Notes: generated by a model from the letters alone, not told the origin. DNA of 64,000 bases from Actinoplanes palleronii (GCF_016862315.1 NZ_BOMS01000088.1:1-64000); one strand, 5' to 3'; shown: positions 41,529 through 50,468, numbered from the stretch's first letter. Numbers and translations: made by a program.

Positions 41529-42308
41529 CTAACTGGTGAGAACCGGCAACGCGGCCTGGGCGACCGGATAGCTGGTCGCACTCACGGCGTCGTTGATGGC
41601 GGAGGTGTGGTCGATCGGCGGCAGCGGCTGGCCGCGCTTGATCCGCAGGACGACCGAGTCGTACCCCTGCGCGCCGTTGTAGGCGGTGCAGATGATCTCC
41701 ACCTCGACCGGCTGGCCGGGCCCGGCGTCACCCCACAGCGGTATGTCGCGGCAGGACGGCTTCAGCCTGGTCAGGACCGTGGTGTCGGCCGAGGTCAGCG
41801 AGCTCCGCAAGCCCCCGGTCATCAGGCCCGCCGAGGTACGGGCGAGCAACGCGATCGGCCCGACCACGTTCACGGCGAAGCCGAGCTCGTCCACCGACGC
41901 GGCACTGCCGACCGTGGCGAGCAGCGACTGGGCCAGGGTGACGCAGTCGGTGGCGTTGAGCGCGAACAGTTGCCGGCTGTCCGGGCTGAGCGCGCCGATG
42001 TCGGCCACGTTGATCACCGCGCTGGTCGTGCAGGCGCGGACCTCGGCCGTGGCGAGCCGGTCGGTGTGCCGCATGATGTCGGTCTTGGCGGCGTTGACCG
42101 CGTCGATGATCTTCGTGGTGGCGTCGTCCAGCGTGAGGCCGCCACCGGCCAGCTTCTGGTAGACGTCGTACGCCTTCAGGGCGGCGCCGACGATGGTCGC
42201 CGGGTCGACGGCCTGTGCGGGCATCGGGGTGGCGGCCACCAGGGCGGCGGCGGTCATGGCGGCGATCGCGGTGGCGGCCGGCCGGCCGCCGAGTCGTCGG
42301 AACATCAT
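41529..42308 (-). CDS. Secreted protein of unknown function (middle of three-gene operon)
   Basis: 259 aa. Sec signal peptide (AAATAIAAMTAAALVAATPM, AQA cleavage ~33). The mature protein starts helical (GAALKAYDVYQKLAGGGLT), contains three or four Cys (RACTTSAV; ALNATDCVTLAQ; KPSCRDI; EIICTAYNG) that could form two disulfides, and ends in a beta-rich stretch. No known domain. Start overlaps within 3 bp of the upstream gene stop (42312). Confidence 0.75.
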   Translation of the reverse strand: MMFRRLGGRPAATAIAAMTAAALVAATPMPAQAVDPATIVGAALKAYDVYQKLAGGGLTLDDATTKIIDAVNAAKTDIMRHTDRLATAEVRACTTSAVINVADIGALSPDSRQLFALNATDCVTLAQSLLATVGSAASVDELGFAVNVVGPIALLARTSAGLMTGGLRSSLTSADTTVLTRLKPSCRDIPLWGDAGPGQPVEVEIICTAYNGAQGYDSVVLRIKRGQPLPPIDHTSAINDAVSATSYPVAQAALPVLTS

Positions 42309-42311
42309 CGG

Positions 42312-42689
42312 TCAGAAGTTCCGGTTCACGGTGTTGGTCCGGACCGAGACGACGGTGCCGTTGGCCTCGCGCACCGCGACCTGGCCGTGGATCTCGTCCT
42401 CGCGGTTGAACGGGAAGTCGTCCTCGTTCAGCGTTCCCTGGTCGACCAGCTGGCCGGGCAGGAAGTTGCCGAGGAACTGGTCGAACGGGAAGTCCTCGGC
42501 GTACAACGAAATGCTGGTCGGCGTCCCGCCGGTGCAGTTCAGCAGGATCCGGTAGACGGTGGTGCTGGGCCGGGCGAAGTCCAGCTGGCAGCTCGCCGCC
42601 AGCGCCGGGCCGCTGAGCCCGACGGCGGCACCGAGCCCGCAGCCGACGGCTAGCGCGGCAGCGGCGAACCTGTTCGTGGAACGGTGCAT
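42312..42689 (-). CDS. Small secreted protein of unknown function (first of three-gene operon)
   Basis: 125 aa from ATG 42689, preceded by GGAAGGA six bases upstream. Signal peptide to ALAAS (~32), then a beta-rich domain with one likely disulfide (ASCQLDF and LLNCTGG). Contains repeated acidic FPF pieces: EDFPFDQF and EDDFPFNRE. No match to known families. Divergent from the Hsp70-chimera operon; the 176-bp gap between them (42690-42865) should contain both promoters. Confidence 0.72.
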   Translation of the reverse strand: MHRSTNRFAAAALAVGCGLGAAVGLSGPALAASCQLDFARPSTTVYRILLNCTGGTPTSISLYAEDFPFDQFLGNFLPGQLVDQGTLNEDDFPFNREDEIHGQVAVREANGTVVSVRTNTVNRNF

Positions 42690-42865
42690 CTCATGTCCTT
42701 CCATCCGCGGAGGTGCGGTGTTCACGAAGGAGGCGTTCCGTTCCGTTCCATCGCCTGGGCCGTTCATACGACCCCGATCGGGGCTGTCGGATCGGGCCGG
42801 GATTTGGTCATAGTTGTCGGGAAGTTGCGGGCGTTCTGATCCCGGATCTGTCGAAGGGTCAACTG

Positions 42866-43267
42866 GTGGATCTTGATATTTTGGCGGTGACCGCGGCTGC
42901 CGCAGTGGTGCAGGCGGCGAGCACCGACGCGTGGACCCTGGTGAGCGGCAAGGTCGCCGGACTGCTGAGCCGCGGCGACCGGAGCCGGCGCGACGTGGTC
43001 GAGCACCAGTTGCTGCACACCCGCGAGATGCTCGGCTCGTCGCCGGGCAAGGAGTCGGCCGCCGCCGAGGAACAGCTGTGGGCGATGCGCCTGGCGGACC
43101 TGCTCGCGGAGCGCCCGGAGACCCGGCCGGAACTGCAGAACCTCGTCGACACACAGAAACCGCGGCCGAACGTGACGATCGGCCCCCACGCGTTCGTCGT
43201 CATGGGCGACCACAACCAGGCGCACCAGACGCATCACCATTACGGACCGTCGTCCCCGCCGCAGTGA
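42866..43267 (+). CDS. Small partner protein of the Hsp70 chimera, with His/Gly-rich C-terminal motif
   Basis: 133 aa from GTG 42866 (AAGGG spaced 7). A hydrophobic-helical N-terminus (LAVTAAAAVVQAASTDAW), a helical middle with basic segment LLSRGDRSRRDVVEHQL, and a distinctive tail (~102-133): NVTIGPHAFVVMGDHNQAH then a His cluster HHHYGP. The tail pattern (hydrophobic-Gly-Asp-His-Asn, polar) resembles short amyloid-type signalling or effector-associated motifs found beside ATPase-based immunity genes; this is resemblance by eye only. GTGA overlap with the Hsp70 chimera. Confidence 0.65.
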   Translation: MDLDILAVTAAAAVVQAASTDAWTLVSGKVAGLLSRGDRSRRDVVEHQLLHTREMLGSSPGKESAAAEEQLWAMRLADLLAERPETRPELQNLVDTQKPRPNVTIGPHAFVVMGDHNQAHQTHHHYGPSSPPQ

Positions 43268-46200
43268 CCCGCCACGACGTGGACACCCGGCTGCGGCTGA
43301 CCGACCGGATCTCCCGGATCGGCCTGCAGGACTGGATCTTCGGCGGCAGCGGCAAACGTCTCGCCCGCGCCGTCGCCGCGGTGGAGGCCGGGTTCGCGAC
43401 CCCGCTGCCGGCCCGGCCGGTGCTGCGCCGCTACCGCCGGGCGCTCCGGCTGGCGCTGCGGGCCGACCCGCGCGAGGCGGTGGGCCTGGTCCGCCGCTAC
43501 CACGCCAGGATCCCGGCAGACCGCTACCACGAGGCTTTTCGTACGGGTGACGCCGGCTGGCTGGCCGGCCACGTGGTCGACGGCGACCAGCACGCGTTCG
43601 CCGTGGTGCTGGAACTGGCCACCACGCTGTGCCTGCCCGACCTGCAGCAGCGCGCCCGGGACCGGATGTCCGCGGTTCTCGGCCGGTCGTCGGACGTGAA
43701 CGAGGTGATCGGGCACCTGCGGCGCTGGTCGCAGCTGCAACTGCTGGACCTGGACACCGCGACCCGGGTGCTGCGCGGCTGGCTCGACCGCGCCACGCTG
43801 GAACGCGACGACCAGGTGTGGCAGGCGTTCTTCGGCGAGCTGCCGCAGTCGCAGGTGCCGGACCTGTTCGAGGTGCGCTGCTTCGTCGGCCGCGGCGTCG
43901 ACGCGGTACGCCTGGCCGACGGCAGCGTGCCCCGGCTGCGTACCGCGGTGGAGGTCTGCGCCCGCTCCTCCTCGGTGATCGACGTGGACGCCGGCCTGGG
44001 CGCGGCCCGCCACCAGCGCTGGAGCGTCGAGGTCCGCAACCTGCTGGTGCGCCGCGGTGACCTGCTGGTGGCCGACCGGCTGTTCAACGAGGCGCTGCTG
44101 TCCTACCAGGAGGCCGGACGCGCGGACCGGGTCAGCGAGTGCCACGAGATGCGGGGCCGTCACGGCAGCGCGTTCGACACCTGCCCGCTGCACCTGACCG
44201 ACCGGCTGATCCGGCTGGCGGCGCTGTGCCAGGACGACGTGCACGAACTCGCCGACCAGGGCGACTTCGCCGCCGCCATGAACCGGATCCGGGCCCTGCT
44301 CGGCCGGCTGGAGCAGGCGGCGCACTCCGCCGACGTGCTCGAACGCGACGGCGCGGCCGACGTCGTGGCCCGGTGCCGGACGGCAGTGGCCAGTCAGCGC
44401 GACGACGTCCTGAAGGCCGGCCGGCACCACTTCGGCGCCACCACCCCGATCGCGCACGCCGCGTGGAGCCGGTTCGAGGAGGCCGCCGGTGACCTGCTGA
44501 TGGCGGCCCAGCAGGCCGAGGCCGCTCAGGAGTCGCACCGCGCGGCCCGGCTGTACCGCGACTGCGGGCAGTTCGGCCGCGCGGAACGCATCCACCAGGA
44601 CGACACCAGCGTCGAGGCGCTGCGGGACCGGGCCGAGACCCGCAAAGCCGCCGGCGACGCGCTCGGGGCGGCCCAGATCCTCCAGCAGACCGCCGACTTC
44701 GACGCCGCCGCCGATCTCTACCTGCAGGCCCAGGAGTACGACGCCGCGATGGCGTGCCTGCACCAGCTGCACACCGACCGGGTCGTCGAGGATCCCCGTA
44801 CCGTCGCCTGCCTGCGCGGTGGCGGCGACTACGAGCAACTGGTCGCGCTCTGCCTGCGCTCGCTCGCCGGTGGCAGCGGATCGGCGCGCGAGGAACTGCG
44901 GCTGCTGCGCGCCGACCCGATGGTGCCCGCCGCGCTGCACCAGGACATCGACACCGCGCTGCACGAGCTGGAAGCCGGCAAACGCGAGGCATTCGTACGG
45001 CTGGCACCCGGCTGGGTCGCGCAGGCCCGCGACGAGACCGACCGGCGCTTCGCCGGCATCTGGGGGCTCGACCTGGGCACCAGCACCTGCGCCGTGGCCG
45101 TCTTCGACACCGTCACCGACCGCGCCGTGCTCTGCCCGACCGAGGCCGGCGAGCACCTGTTCGCCGCGACGCTGAGCCGCGACGTGCACGGCGACGAACT
45201 CGTCGGGCTCGCCGGCGAGCGACTGCTCGCCGGGCGGCTGGTCGGTCACATCGCCGCGGCCAAACGCGCGATGGGCACCGACCGCACATTCGCCATCACC
45301 GACCGGGAGTACCGGCCCGAAGAAGTCGCGGCCCGGCTGATCAGTCACGGTCGTAGCGTTGTCGAACGGTTCCTGGCCGAGCGGGTCGCCGCCCGCGTCG
45401 CCGAGCTCGCCCGCGCGGAGCTGGGCCCCTTACCCGAGGAACTGCTCGCCGCGGCGGCACAGCGGCACGACCTGCGACTGTCGCGGTCCCGGGTGCTGGT
45501 GACCGTCCCGGCCTACTTCACCAACAACCAGACCGCGGCCACCCGGGCGGCCTGCTCGATCGCCGGGGTCGAGCCGGTGCTGCTGCTGCACGAGCCGACC
45601 GCCGCCTGCGTCGCGGCCTCCCTGCAACACCACCTCAACGGCGCGGTGGTCGTGATCGACCTCGGCGCCGGCACGCTGGACGCCAGCTACGTCGAGGTCG
45701 TCGACGGCGTGCACAACGTGCGGCAGGTGCTCGGCGACACCCAGTTCGGCAGCATCGACTTCGACCAGGCCATCGTCGAGGAACTCGTCGCCCGGCTCGG
45801 CCGCCAGGGCATCCAGGCGCCGGCGAGCGGACCGGCCCGGCAACGCCTCGAGGTCGCGGCCGAACACCTGAAGATCACCCTGTCGTCGGTCTCGGAGGCC
45901 GAGTACGTGCTGGTCGGCTACGCCGGCGACCGCGACGTCACGCTGACCCTGTCGCGCACCGACCTGGCCGGCGTGCTCACCGCCGCGCTGGGCCGGCTGC
46001 ACCGCATCTGCACCCAGCTGCGCGACGAACTGCCCGGGACGCCGCAGCACCTGGTGCTCGTCGGCGGGCCGATGCAGTCGCCGCTGGTGCGCGAGGTGGT
46101 CGAGAAGGTCTTCGGGCTCAGCCGCACCGGCATCCAGGATCCGCGCACCGTTGTCGCGTGCGGGGCCGCCCTGCAGGCCGCCGTCATGGACGGCAAACTC

Positions 46201-47604
46201 CAGCAGCGACTGATCCACGACGTGACCCCGTTCTCGCTGGGGATCCAGGTCGCCACCGGGACCGGCACGCAGGAGTACTCCAGCATCGTCGAACGCAACG
46301 CCCGCATCCCGGTGACCCGGTCCGCGATGTACACCACCCACACCGACCGGGCGACCAGCGTCCGCATCCAGATCTTCAACGGCGCGGTCGACAGCAACTT
46401 CCTGATCGGTACGTTCTGGCTCGAAGGCCTGCCCCCGGCGCCCCGGGGAGTCCCGAAGATCGAGGTGACGTTCACCATCGACGAGAGCTGCGTGCTCGAG
46501 GTGACCGCCCGGGAGATCCAGACCGGGATCGTCGCGGGCATCAAGATCACCGACAGCACCCTGCTGGCGCCCGCGGAGATCGACGCGTTGACCCGCCGGC
46601 ACCGCGAACTCGCCCTGCAGCAGGACCTGCGACAGGCCGGTGAGCGGCTCCGCCGGGAGCTGCGGGCCCTGGTCGCGACGGTCGCCGGGCGCGACGTCGA
46701 TGCGGCCTGGCAGCGGTTCTGCGACCGCAAAGCCGCCCACCGGCCCTCGGCGCACGCCGACGCGGACACCCAGCGGACCCTGATCGAGGTGTTCCGGGAC
46801 GCGAACCAGACCAGCATCGACCTCGACCTGGTCCGGGTGCCGCTGCGCGACCTGCTGACCAACGCCCGGCAACACCTGGACCGCCCGCCCGCCGATCCGG
46901 CCGGGGACCTGGCCACCGGGCAGCACCTGCTGCACGCCGTCCAGCGGCACCTGCCCCGGCTGGACCCGCTGCTGGCCCGGATCGCTCGGTGGAACGCCAC
47001 GCTGGCCCGGCTCACCATGGCCGACCCCGACCCGCTGTGGCGCTTCCGCGCCCAGCACGACACCCGGGAGTACGCCCCGGCGCTCGACTCGCTGCGCGCC
47101 TACGGCGGACGGCTGAGCGACCCGCAGGACGTCACCCGGCACCTGCGGTGCCTGGCCGAGACCGGGCACGCGGACACCTACCGCCGGGTGCTGGCCGCGA
47201 ACGCCGCCGTGCTCGGCCTGGTGCTGCCCGACCCGGACCGGCCGGAACGGTTCCTGGACCCGGTGCGCGACGCGCTGACCCGGGTCGAGGCCGCCGGCGG
47301 TCCGGCGGCGATCCGGCTCCAGAGCCCGGCCGGCACCGACCTGATCCGAATTGGCCATCCGAAGCTGCTGCGCGTCGGCGACCGGGTCTGGGCCGTCCGC
47401 GAGCACGGTGCGGCGCCGCTCACCGCGGTCGCCGGTGTCGTCAACCGGTTCGGTCCGGCCGACGGCACCGGCGCGCGGACCTTCGCGATCGAGATCGAGG
47501 GCCCGGTCGCGGACGGCCCGCTCTTCAACGACCTCGGCGAACTCGTCGGCCTCCGCACCGGCACCTGCGCGGTCCAGGTGGGCGGCCACGCACCGGCACG
47601 GTGA
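43264..47604 (+). CDS. Chimera: helical-repeat domain + Hsp70 + degenerate trypsin-like domain
   Basis: 1446 aa from GTG 43264. Residues ~1-590 are alpha-helical repeats of TPR/FtsH-type character (for example LLVADRLFNEALLSYQEAG; AAQILQQTADFDAAADLYLQ). An Hsp70 nucleotide-binding domain follows: GLDLGTST (601-608), VVVIDLGAGTLDASY (Asp799), VLVGGPMQS (~930). The peptide-binding region begins DVTPFSLGIQ (~990) with IVERNARIPVTRS. A helical lid-like stretch continues to ~1350. The last ~95 residues (IRIGHPKLLRVGDRVWAV; GVVNRFG; EGPVADGPLFNDLGELVG) resemble the C-terminal half of trypsin-like proteases, but the GNSGG loop is GPVADG, with no Ser. Operon with the 133-aa partner. Chaperone-based regulator or sensor, possibly a conflict system. 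Confidence 0.88.
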   Translation: MTRHDVDTRLRLTDRISRIGLQDWIFGGSGKRLARAVAAVEAGFATPLPARPVLRRYRRALRLALRADPREAVGLVRRYHARIPADRYHEAFRTGDAGWLAGHVVDGDQHAFAVVLELATTLCLPDLQQRARDRMSAVLGRSSDVNEVIGHLRRWSQLQLLDLDTATRVLRGWLDRATLERDDQVWQAFFGELPQSQVPDLFEVRCFVGRGVDAVRLADGSVPRLRTAVEVCARSSSVIDVDAGLGAARHQRWSVEVRNLLVRRGDLLVADRLFNEALLSYQEAGRADRVSECHEMRGRHGSAFDTCPLHLTDRLIRLAALCQDDVHELADQGDFAAAMNRIRALLGRLEQAAHSADVLERDGAADVVARCRTAVASQRDDVLKAGRHHFGATTPIAHAAWSRFEEAAGDLLMAAQQAEAAQESHRAARLYRDCGQFGRAERIHQDDTSVEALRDRAETRKAAGDALGAAQILQQTADFDAAADLYLQAQEYDAAMACLHQLHTDRVVEDPRTVACLRGGGDYEQLVALCLRSLAGGSGSAREELRLLRADPMVPAALHQDIDTALHELEAGKREAFVRLAPGWVAQARDETDRRFAGIWGLDLGTSTCAVAVFDTVTDRAVLCPTEAGEHLFAATLSRDVHGDELVGLAGERLLAGRLVGHIAAAKRAMGTDRTFAITDREYRPEEVAARLISHGRSVVERFLAERVAARVAELARAELGPLPEELLAAAAQRHDLRLSRSRVLVTVPAYFTNNQTAATRAACSIAGVEPVLLLHEPTAACVAASLQHHLNGAVVVIDLGAGTLDASYVEVVDGVHNVRQVLGDTQFGSIDFDQAIVEELVARLGRQGIQAPASGPARQRLEVAAEHLKITLSSVSEAEYVLVGYAGDRDVTLTLSRTDLAGVLTAALGRLHRICTQLRDELPGTPQHLVLVGGPMQSPLVREVVEKVFGLSRTGIQDPRTVVACGAALQAAVMDGKLQQRLIHDVTPFSLGIQVATGTGTQEYSSIVERNARIPVTRSAMYTTHTDRATSVRIQIFNGAVDSNFLIGTFWLEGLPPAPRGVPKIEVTFTIDESCVLEVTAREIQTGIVAGIKITDSTLLAPAEIDALTRRHRELALQQDLRQAGERLRRELRALVATVAGRDVDAAWQRFCDRKAAHRPSAHADADTQRTLIEVFRDANQTSIDLDLVRVPLRDLLTNARQHLDRPPADPAGDLATGQHLLHAVQRHLPRLDPLLARIARWNATLARLTMADPDPLWRFRAQHDTREYAPALDSLRAYGGRLSDPQDVTRHLRCLAETGHADTYRRVLAANAAVLGLVLPDPDRPERFLDPVRDALTRVEAAGGPAAIRLQSPAGTDLIRIGHPKLLRVGDRVWAVREHGAAPLTAVAGVVNRFGPADGTGARTFAIEIEGPVADGPLFNDLGELVGLRTGTCAVQVGGHAPAR

Positions 47605-47694
47605 CGTGGCGGCCGAGCGGGATCGGCGCCTCGGAAAGCACGGTGGACTTCCCGACCTTCACCGTGACGGCCGGCCGGTAGCGCGGCCGGCGGT

Positions 47695-47856
47695 CAGAGA
47701 CGGATCCAGCAGTTCAGGGAGTCGCCGTGCGACTACGTCGCCCGCCGCACCAACGAGGCCGCTCAAACGCGAGATCATGCGCAGCTGAAGCGCTGGATCA
47801 GCAGACAGCTCTTCCGAACGCTGAACGGCGCCAACCCGGCTATCAGCAGCACGTGA
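47695..47856 (+). pseudogene. 3' remnant of an IS110-like transposase
   Basis: An open 53-codon segment ends in TGA at 47854-47856 and reads FRESPCDYVARRTNEAA, then QLKRWISRQLFRTL. The RRTNE...LKRWISRQLF pattern is that of the transposase C-terminus in IS110-type elements. There is no start, no catalytic DEDD region and no terminal repeat, so only a fragment is left. The stretch 47605-47962 otherwise contains nothing recognisable. Confidence 0.5.
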
Positions 47857-47962
47857 CAGCTATAGAAGCATCTTTATGAAGGTGGATGCCGTCACCAGTG
47901 TCGATGGCCTTGTCGGCACCCCCTGCCCGGCGAGCCGAGTAGGGGGTGCCGACCACCCGCTT

Positions 47963-48229
47963 TCAGGAGAGGGTCGGGCCCCGGGTGTTGATGTCGTGTG
48001 AGTCCATGGCGACCGGCAGTGCCTTCTTGTGGATTTTCATCGCTGCGTAGCTCGACGGCATGGGGCTGTGGGTCAATGCCTCAGCAATGGCGATGATCAC
48101 CATCAGGGAAAGGGTTACGGTGAGCGATATCAATGCGATCTTGATGCGTCCGGCAGGAGCGAGGCTCGCCAGCGCCGCCGACACGAGGGCGAGGGTCAAC
48201 ACGATGACCGCGAGTTCGCCGACTTTCAT
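47963..48229 (-). CDS. Small membrane protein, unknown
   Basis: 88 aa, ATG 48229 with AGGAGG four bases upstream. Two hydrophobic helices (ELAVIVLTLALVSAALASL and KIALISLTVTLSLMVIIAIA) followed by a polar tail (MPSSYAAMKIHKKALPVAM). No homology recognised. Flanked by an IS remnant and a low-GC intergenic region, so it may belong to transferred DNA. Confidence 0.6.
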   Translation of the reverse strand: MKVGELAVIVLTLALVSAALASLAPAGRIKIALISLTVTLSLMVIIAIAEALTHSPMPSSYAAMKIHKKALPVAMDSHDINTRGPTLS

Positions 48230-48342
48230 TCATCCTCCTGGATTTGGCCTGAGGGATGTCATTCCCCTCCCCCTCTCAACGACCGCCAGCAGGCGAGGAA
48301 GCGTGCCCCAGTACGCCACGAAAGGGGTACTAGTCTTGTTGG

Positions 48343-48443
48343 AAAGTACGACTTATTGCGCTCCTGCGCTCAGGTGATAGGTGACGCGCTGCGCGACATC
48401 TATCGTGTGACGGTCCGGGATATCTGCAGCTGTAAAAGTACGA
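48343..48443. promoter_or_regulatory. Duplicated AAAGTACGA in the low-GC gap before the GntR-type gene
   Basis: AAAGTACGA occurs at 48343-48351 and 48435-48443, 92 bp apart, in a gap much richer in A/T than the surroundings. The second copy lies 40 bp before the regulator start. Possible operator pair; short motif, so chance is not excluded. Confidence 0.35.
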
Positions 48444-48482
48444 TTTTTTGGCATCACTTGCAGAGGTTTGAGGGGACCCTTG

Positions 48483-49418
48483 GTGTTGGACGCTGCGGAG
48501 CAGGGGCGCGAAGGAAAGAAGTTCTACACGGCTATGCGCGGATTCGGGAGGTGGATCGCGACCGGCAAGCGTGGCGGGGCGGTGCGAAGCCTCGAGGATG
48601 TTGCTCGTGAGTTCGGAACCACTCGTGCGATGGCTCGGGACATCTGTCTGATCCTGCAGGCCAAGGGCATGGTGCAGATGAGGCAGCGGGTCGGCGTAAC
48701 CATCCAGCCGATGGAGAACTGGGATTCGCTCAGCCGAGATGTGATTGCTTGGCGCATGCATGCTGACCGATGGACACAGCTCAGTGAGCTAACCGAACTA
48801 CGCCTGGGCGTCGAACCGCACTGTGCACGGCTCGCAATTGAGCGTGCATCCTCGAGCCAGAAAGGCAGCCTGCGGAGGCTCGCGGATGATCTCCGTGTTG
48901 TCGGTGAGCGCTGGATCGCGGCTGACGAAGCGGTGGCCAACATCGACCGCGATTATCTCGATCTTGACCAGCAGTTCCATCGTACGATGCTGGCCGCGTC
49001 TGGTATCGCATTGCTGCGCGCCCTCAGCCCGGCATTCGATCTGGCCCTGGAGGTCCGAAACGGTAGTTTCGACTCCACAGACCAGGAGTCCGCAACGCCG
49101 CCGCAGCGGGTCTCACTTCTCCTGCACGAAGCAGTGGCGGCAGCTATCTATGACGGTCACGCAGATGAAGCGGAACTTTGCGCGGCATCGATCCTTCACG
49201 AGGTCCGGGGCAAGCTAACCTCGGACCTCGTGGACCGGTTGAAGGTGGCACTGGTCAAACTCCACCTTTACACCCCGGAGAACCAGGCAATCCTGACGGC
49301 AGCACGGCAAGACGACCTCTGGGCAGTCCCTTCTGCGGTCGGCCCCGGTCTCGCGGCCGGCGGGCTTGTTCCCGGCCAGTCGACGGTGTCGCGAAGGATC
49401 GCATCGTCTGCTGAATAA
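48483..49418 (+). CDS. GntR/FadR-family transcriptional regulator
   Basis: 311 aa from GTG 48483 (AGGGG spaced 7; a TTG five codons earlier is possible). N-terminal winged HTH: SLEDVAREFGTTRAMARDICLILQAKGMV (~36-64). The C-terminal FCD-type all-helical domain contains LSELTELRLGVEPHCARLA, DLDQQFHRTMLAASG and LLHEAVAAAIYDGHADEA, with Asp/His residues positioned to bind a metal or carboxylate ligand. Target genes not identifiable: downstream genes are convergent. Composition is less GC-biased than neighbours, consistent with transfer. Confidence 0.85.
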   Translation: MLDAAEQGREGKKFYTAMRGFGRWIATGKRGGAVRSLEDVAREFGTTRAMARDICLILQAKGMVQMRQRVGVTIQPMENWDSLSRDVIAWRMHADRWTQLSELTELRLGVEPHCARLAIERASSSQKGSLRRLADDLRVVGERWIAADEAVANIDRDYLDLDQQFHRTMLAASGIALLRALSPAFDLALEVRNGSFDSTDQESATPPQRVSLLLHEAVAAAIYDGHADEAELCAASILHEVRGKLTSDLVDRLKVALVKLHLYTPENQAILTAARQDDLWAVPSAVGPGLAAGGLVPGQSTVSRRIASSAE

Positions 49419-49433
49419 GTCCCAGGGTTTGCG

Positions 49434-49604
49434 CTACCCGCCATGGGCTGGGACGACGCGGTGCGGGGGCCTGGGTCTTGGCGGATCTGCCGGGTCCAGG
49501 GCGGCGATCACGGCGTCGACGGTGGCTCGGGACGGCAGGGCGCCGACGAGGACGTAGATCGGATGCAGGTTGAAGGCGCCGACGTTGTCGTTGACGGTCG
49601 GCAT
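49434..49604 (-). CDS. Small open frame, unknown
   Basis: 56 aa from ATG 49604, with GGGAG spaced six bases. N-terminal MPTVNDNVGAFNLHPIYVL, then helix-like SRATVDAVIAALD and a Pro/Arg-rich tail. It lies 65 bp after the secreted hydrolase gene on the same strand. It has a good ribosome-binding site but no recognised family; it could be a truncated gene end. Confidence 0.35.
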   Translation of the reverse strand: MPTVNDNVGAFNLHPIYVLVGALPSRATVDAVIAALDPADPPRPRPPHRVVPAHGG

Positions 49605-49669
49605 GGCGGCTCCCGGGGACGGGGTGACCCGGCCGGCGACGCTGGCGGCCGGGTCACGAAGGCGATGGG

Positions 49670-50455
49670 TCAGCGGGCCGCGGCGGTGATCACGGCGGTG
49701 ATGGCGGCCGGGTTGCTGACCATCGACAGGTGCGGGGCCTTGATCCGCACAACCCTGGCGCCGGCGCGGGCGGCCATCAGTTCCTGCTCGGCCGGCGGGA
49801 TGACCCGGTCGGCCGTGCCGATCACGTCCCACGCCGGGATCGTCGTGTAGGCGGGCGTGTTCGGCGACGGCTCGCCGAGTGCCGCGCCGGAGAGCGGCCG
49901 CTGACCGGCGGCCAGGCGCGCGGCGGTGCGGGCCGGGACGCCGCCGGCGAAGATGGCCGGGAACGCGGTCTGCTTGATGTAGAGGTCGGCGCCGACCTGG
50001 TCGAAGACGGTGCGGTCGCCGAGCGCCGATCCGGGGCTCTCGCCGGTCAGGCCGTTCACGGTGTCGCCCTGGCGGGGGACGAACGCGTCGACATAGACCA
50101 GCGACGTGACGTCCGGGTCGCCCGAGGCGGCGTTCGTGATCAGCATGCCGCCGTAGGAGTGGCCGGCCAGCACGATCGGGCCGGTCAGATGGTCCAGGTA
50201 GGCCTTGAGCGCGGCCGAGTCGGCGGTCACGCCGCGCAGCGGGTTGGCGAAGACGATCACGGCGTAGCCCGCGGCCTCCAGGCGCTCGGTCACGCCGGCC
50301 CAGCTGGAGCCGTCTGCCCACGCGCCGTGCACCAGCACGATCGTCGGCTTGACGCTGGTCGAATGGTGAGTGGTCGAGGCGTCGGCCGAGGCGGCGACGG
50401 TGACGGACAGGGCGACCGCGGTGATCGCCGCCAGGGCGGTACGGCGCAGTTTCAT
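49670..50455 (-). CDS. Secreted alpha/beta hydrolase (esterase type)
   Basis: 261 aa from ATG 50455 (GGGGGA just upstream). Sec signal peptide to ADAST (~25). Hydrolase motifs: IVLVHGAWADGSSW (oxyanion), nucleophile elbow AGHSYGGM, Asp in GTADRVIPP, His in KAPHLSMV. Sequence type is the salicylate-binding / methylesterase-like group. Follows the cytoplasmic hydrolase gene after 13 bp, so the two are one operon. Confidence 0.85.
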   Translation of the reverse strand: MKLRRTALAAITAVALSVTVAASADASTTHHSTSVKPTIVLVHGAWADGSSWAGVTERLEAAGYAVIVFANPLRGVTADSAALKAYLDHLTGPIVLAGHSYGGMLITNAASGDPDVTSLVYVDAFVPRQGDTVNGLTGESPGSALGDRTVFDQVGADLYIKQTAFPAIFAGGVPARTAARLAAGQRPLSGAALGEPSPNTPAYTTIPAWDVIGTADRVIPPAEQELMAARAGARVVRIKAPHLSMVSNPAAITAVITAAAR

Positions 50456-50468
50456 GATGATCCCCCGA

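Noticed and set aside
43240..47589. Two long minus-strand open frames opposite the Hsp70 chimera
   Set aside because: Composition is low-complexity and motif-free, while the plus strand carries clear Hsp70 motifs; GC-rich shadows.
47351..47788. Frame overlapping the Hsp70 chimera's 3' end
   Set aside because: Off-register with the real gene; only the separate IS110-like segment 47695-47856 has family features.
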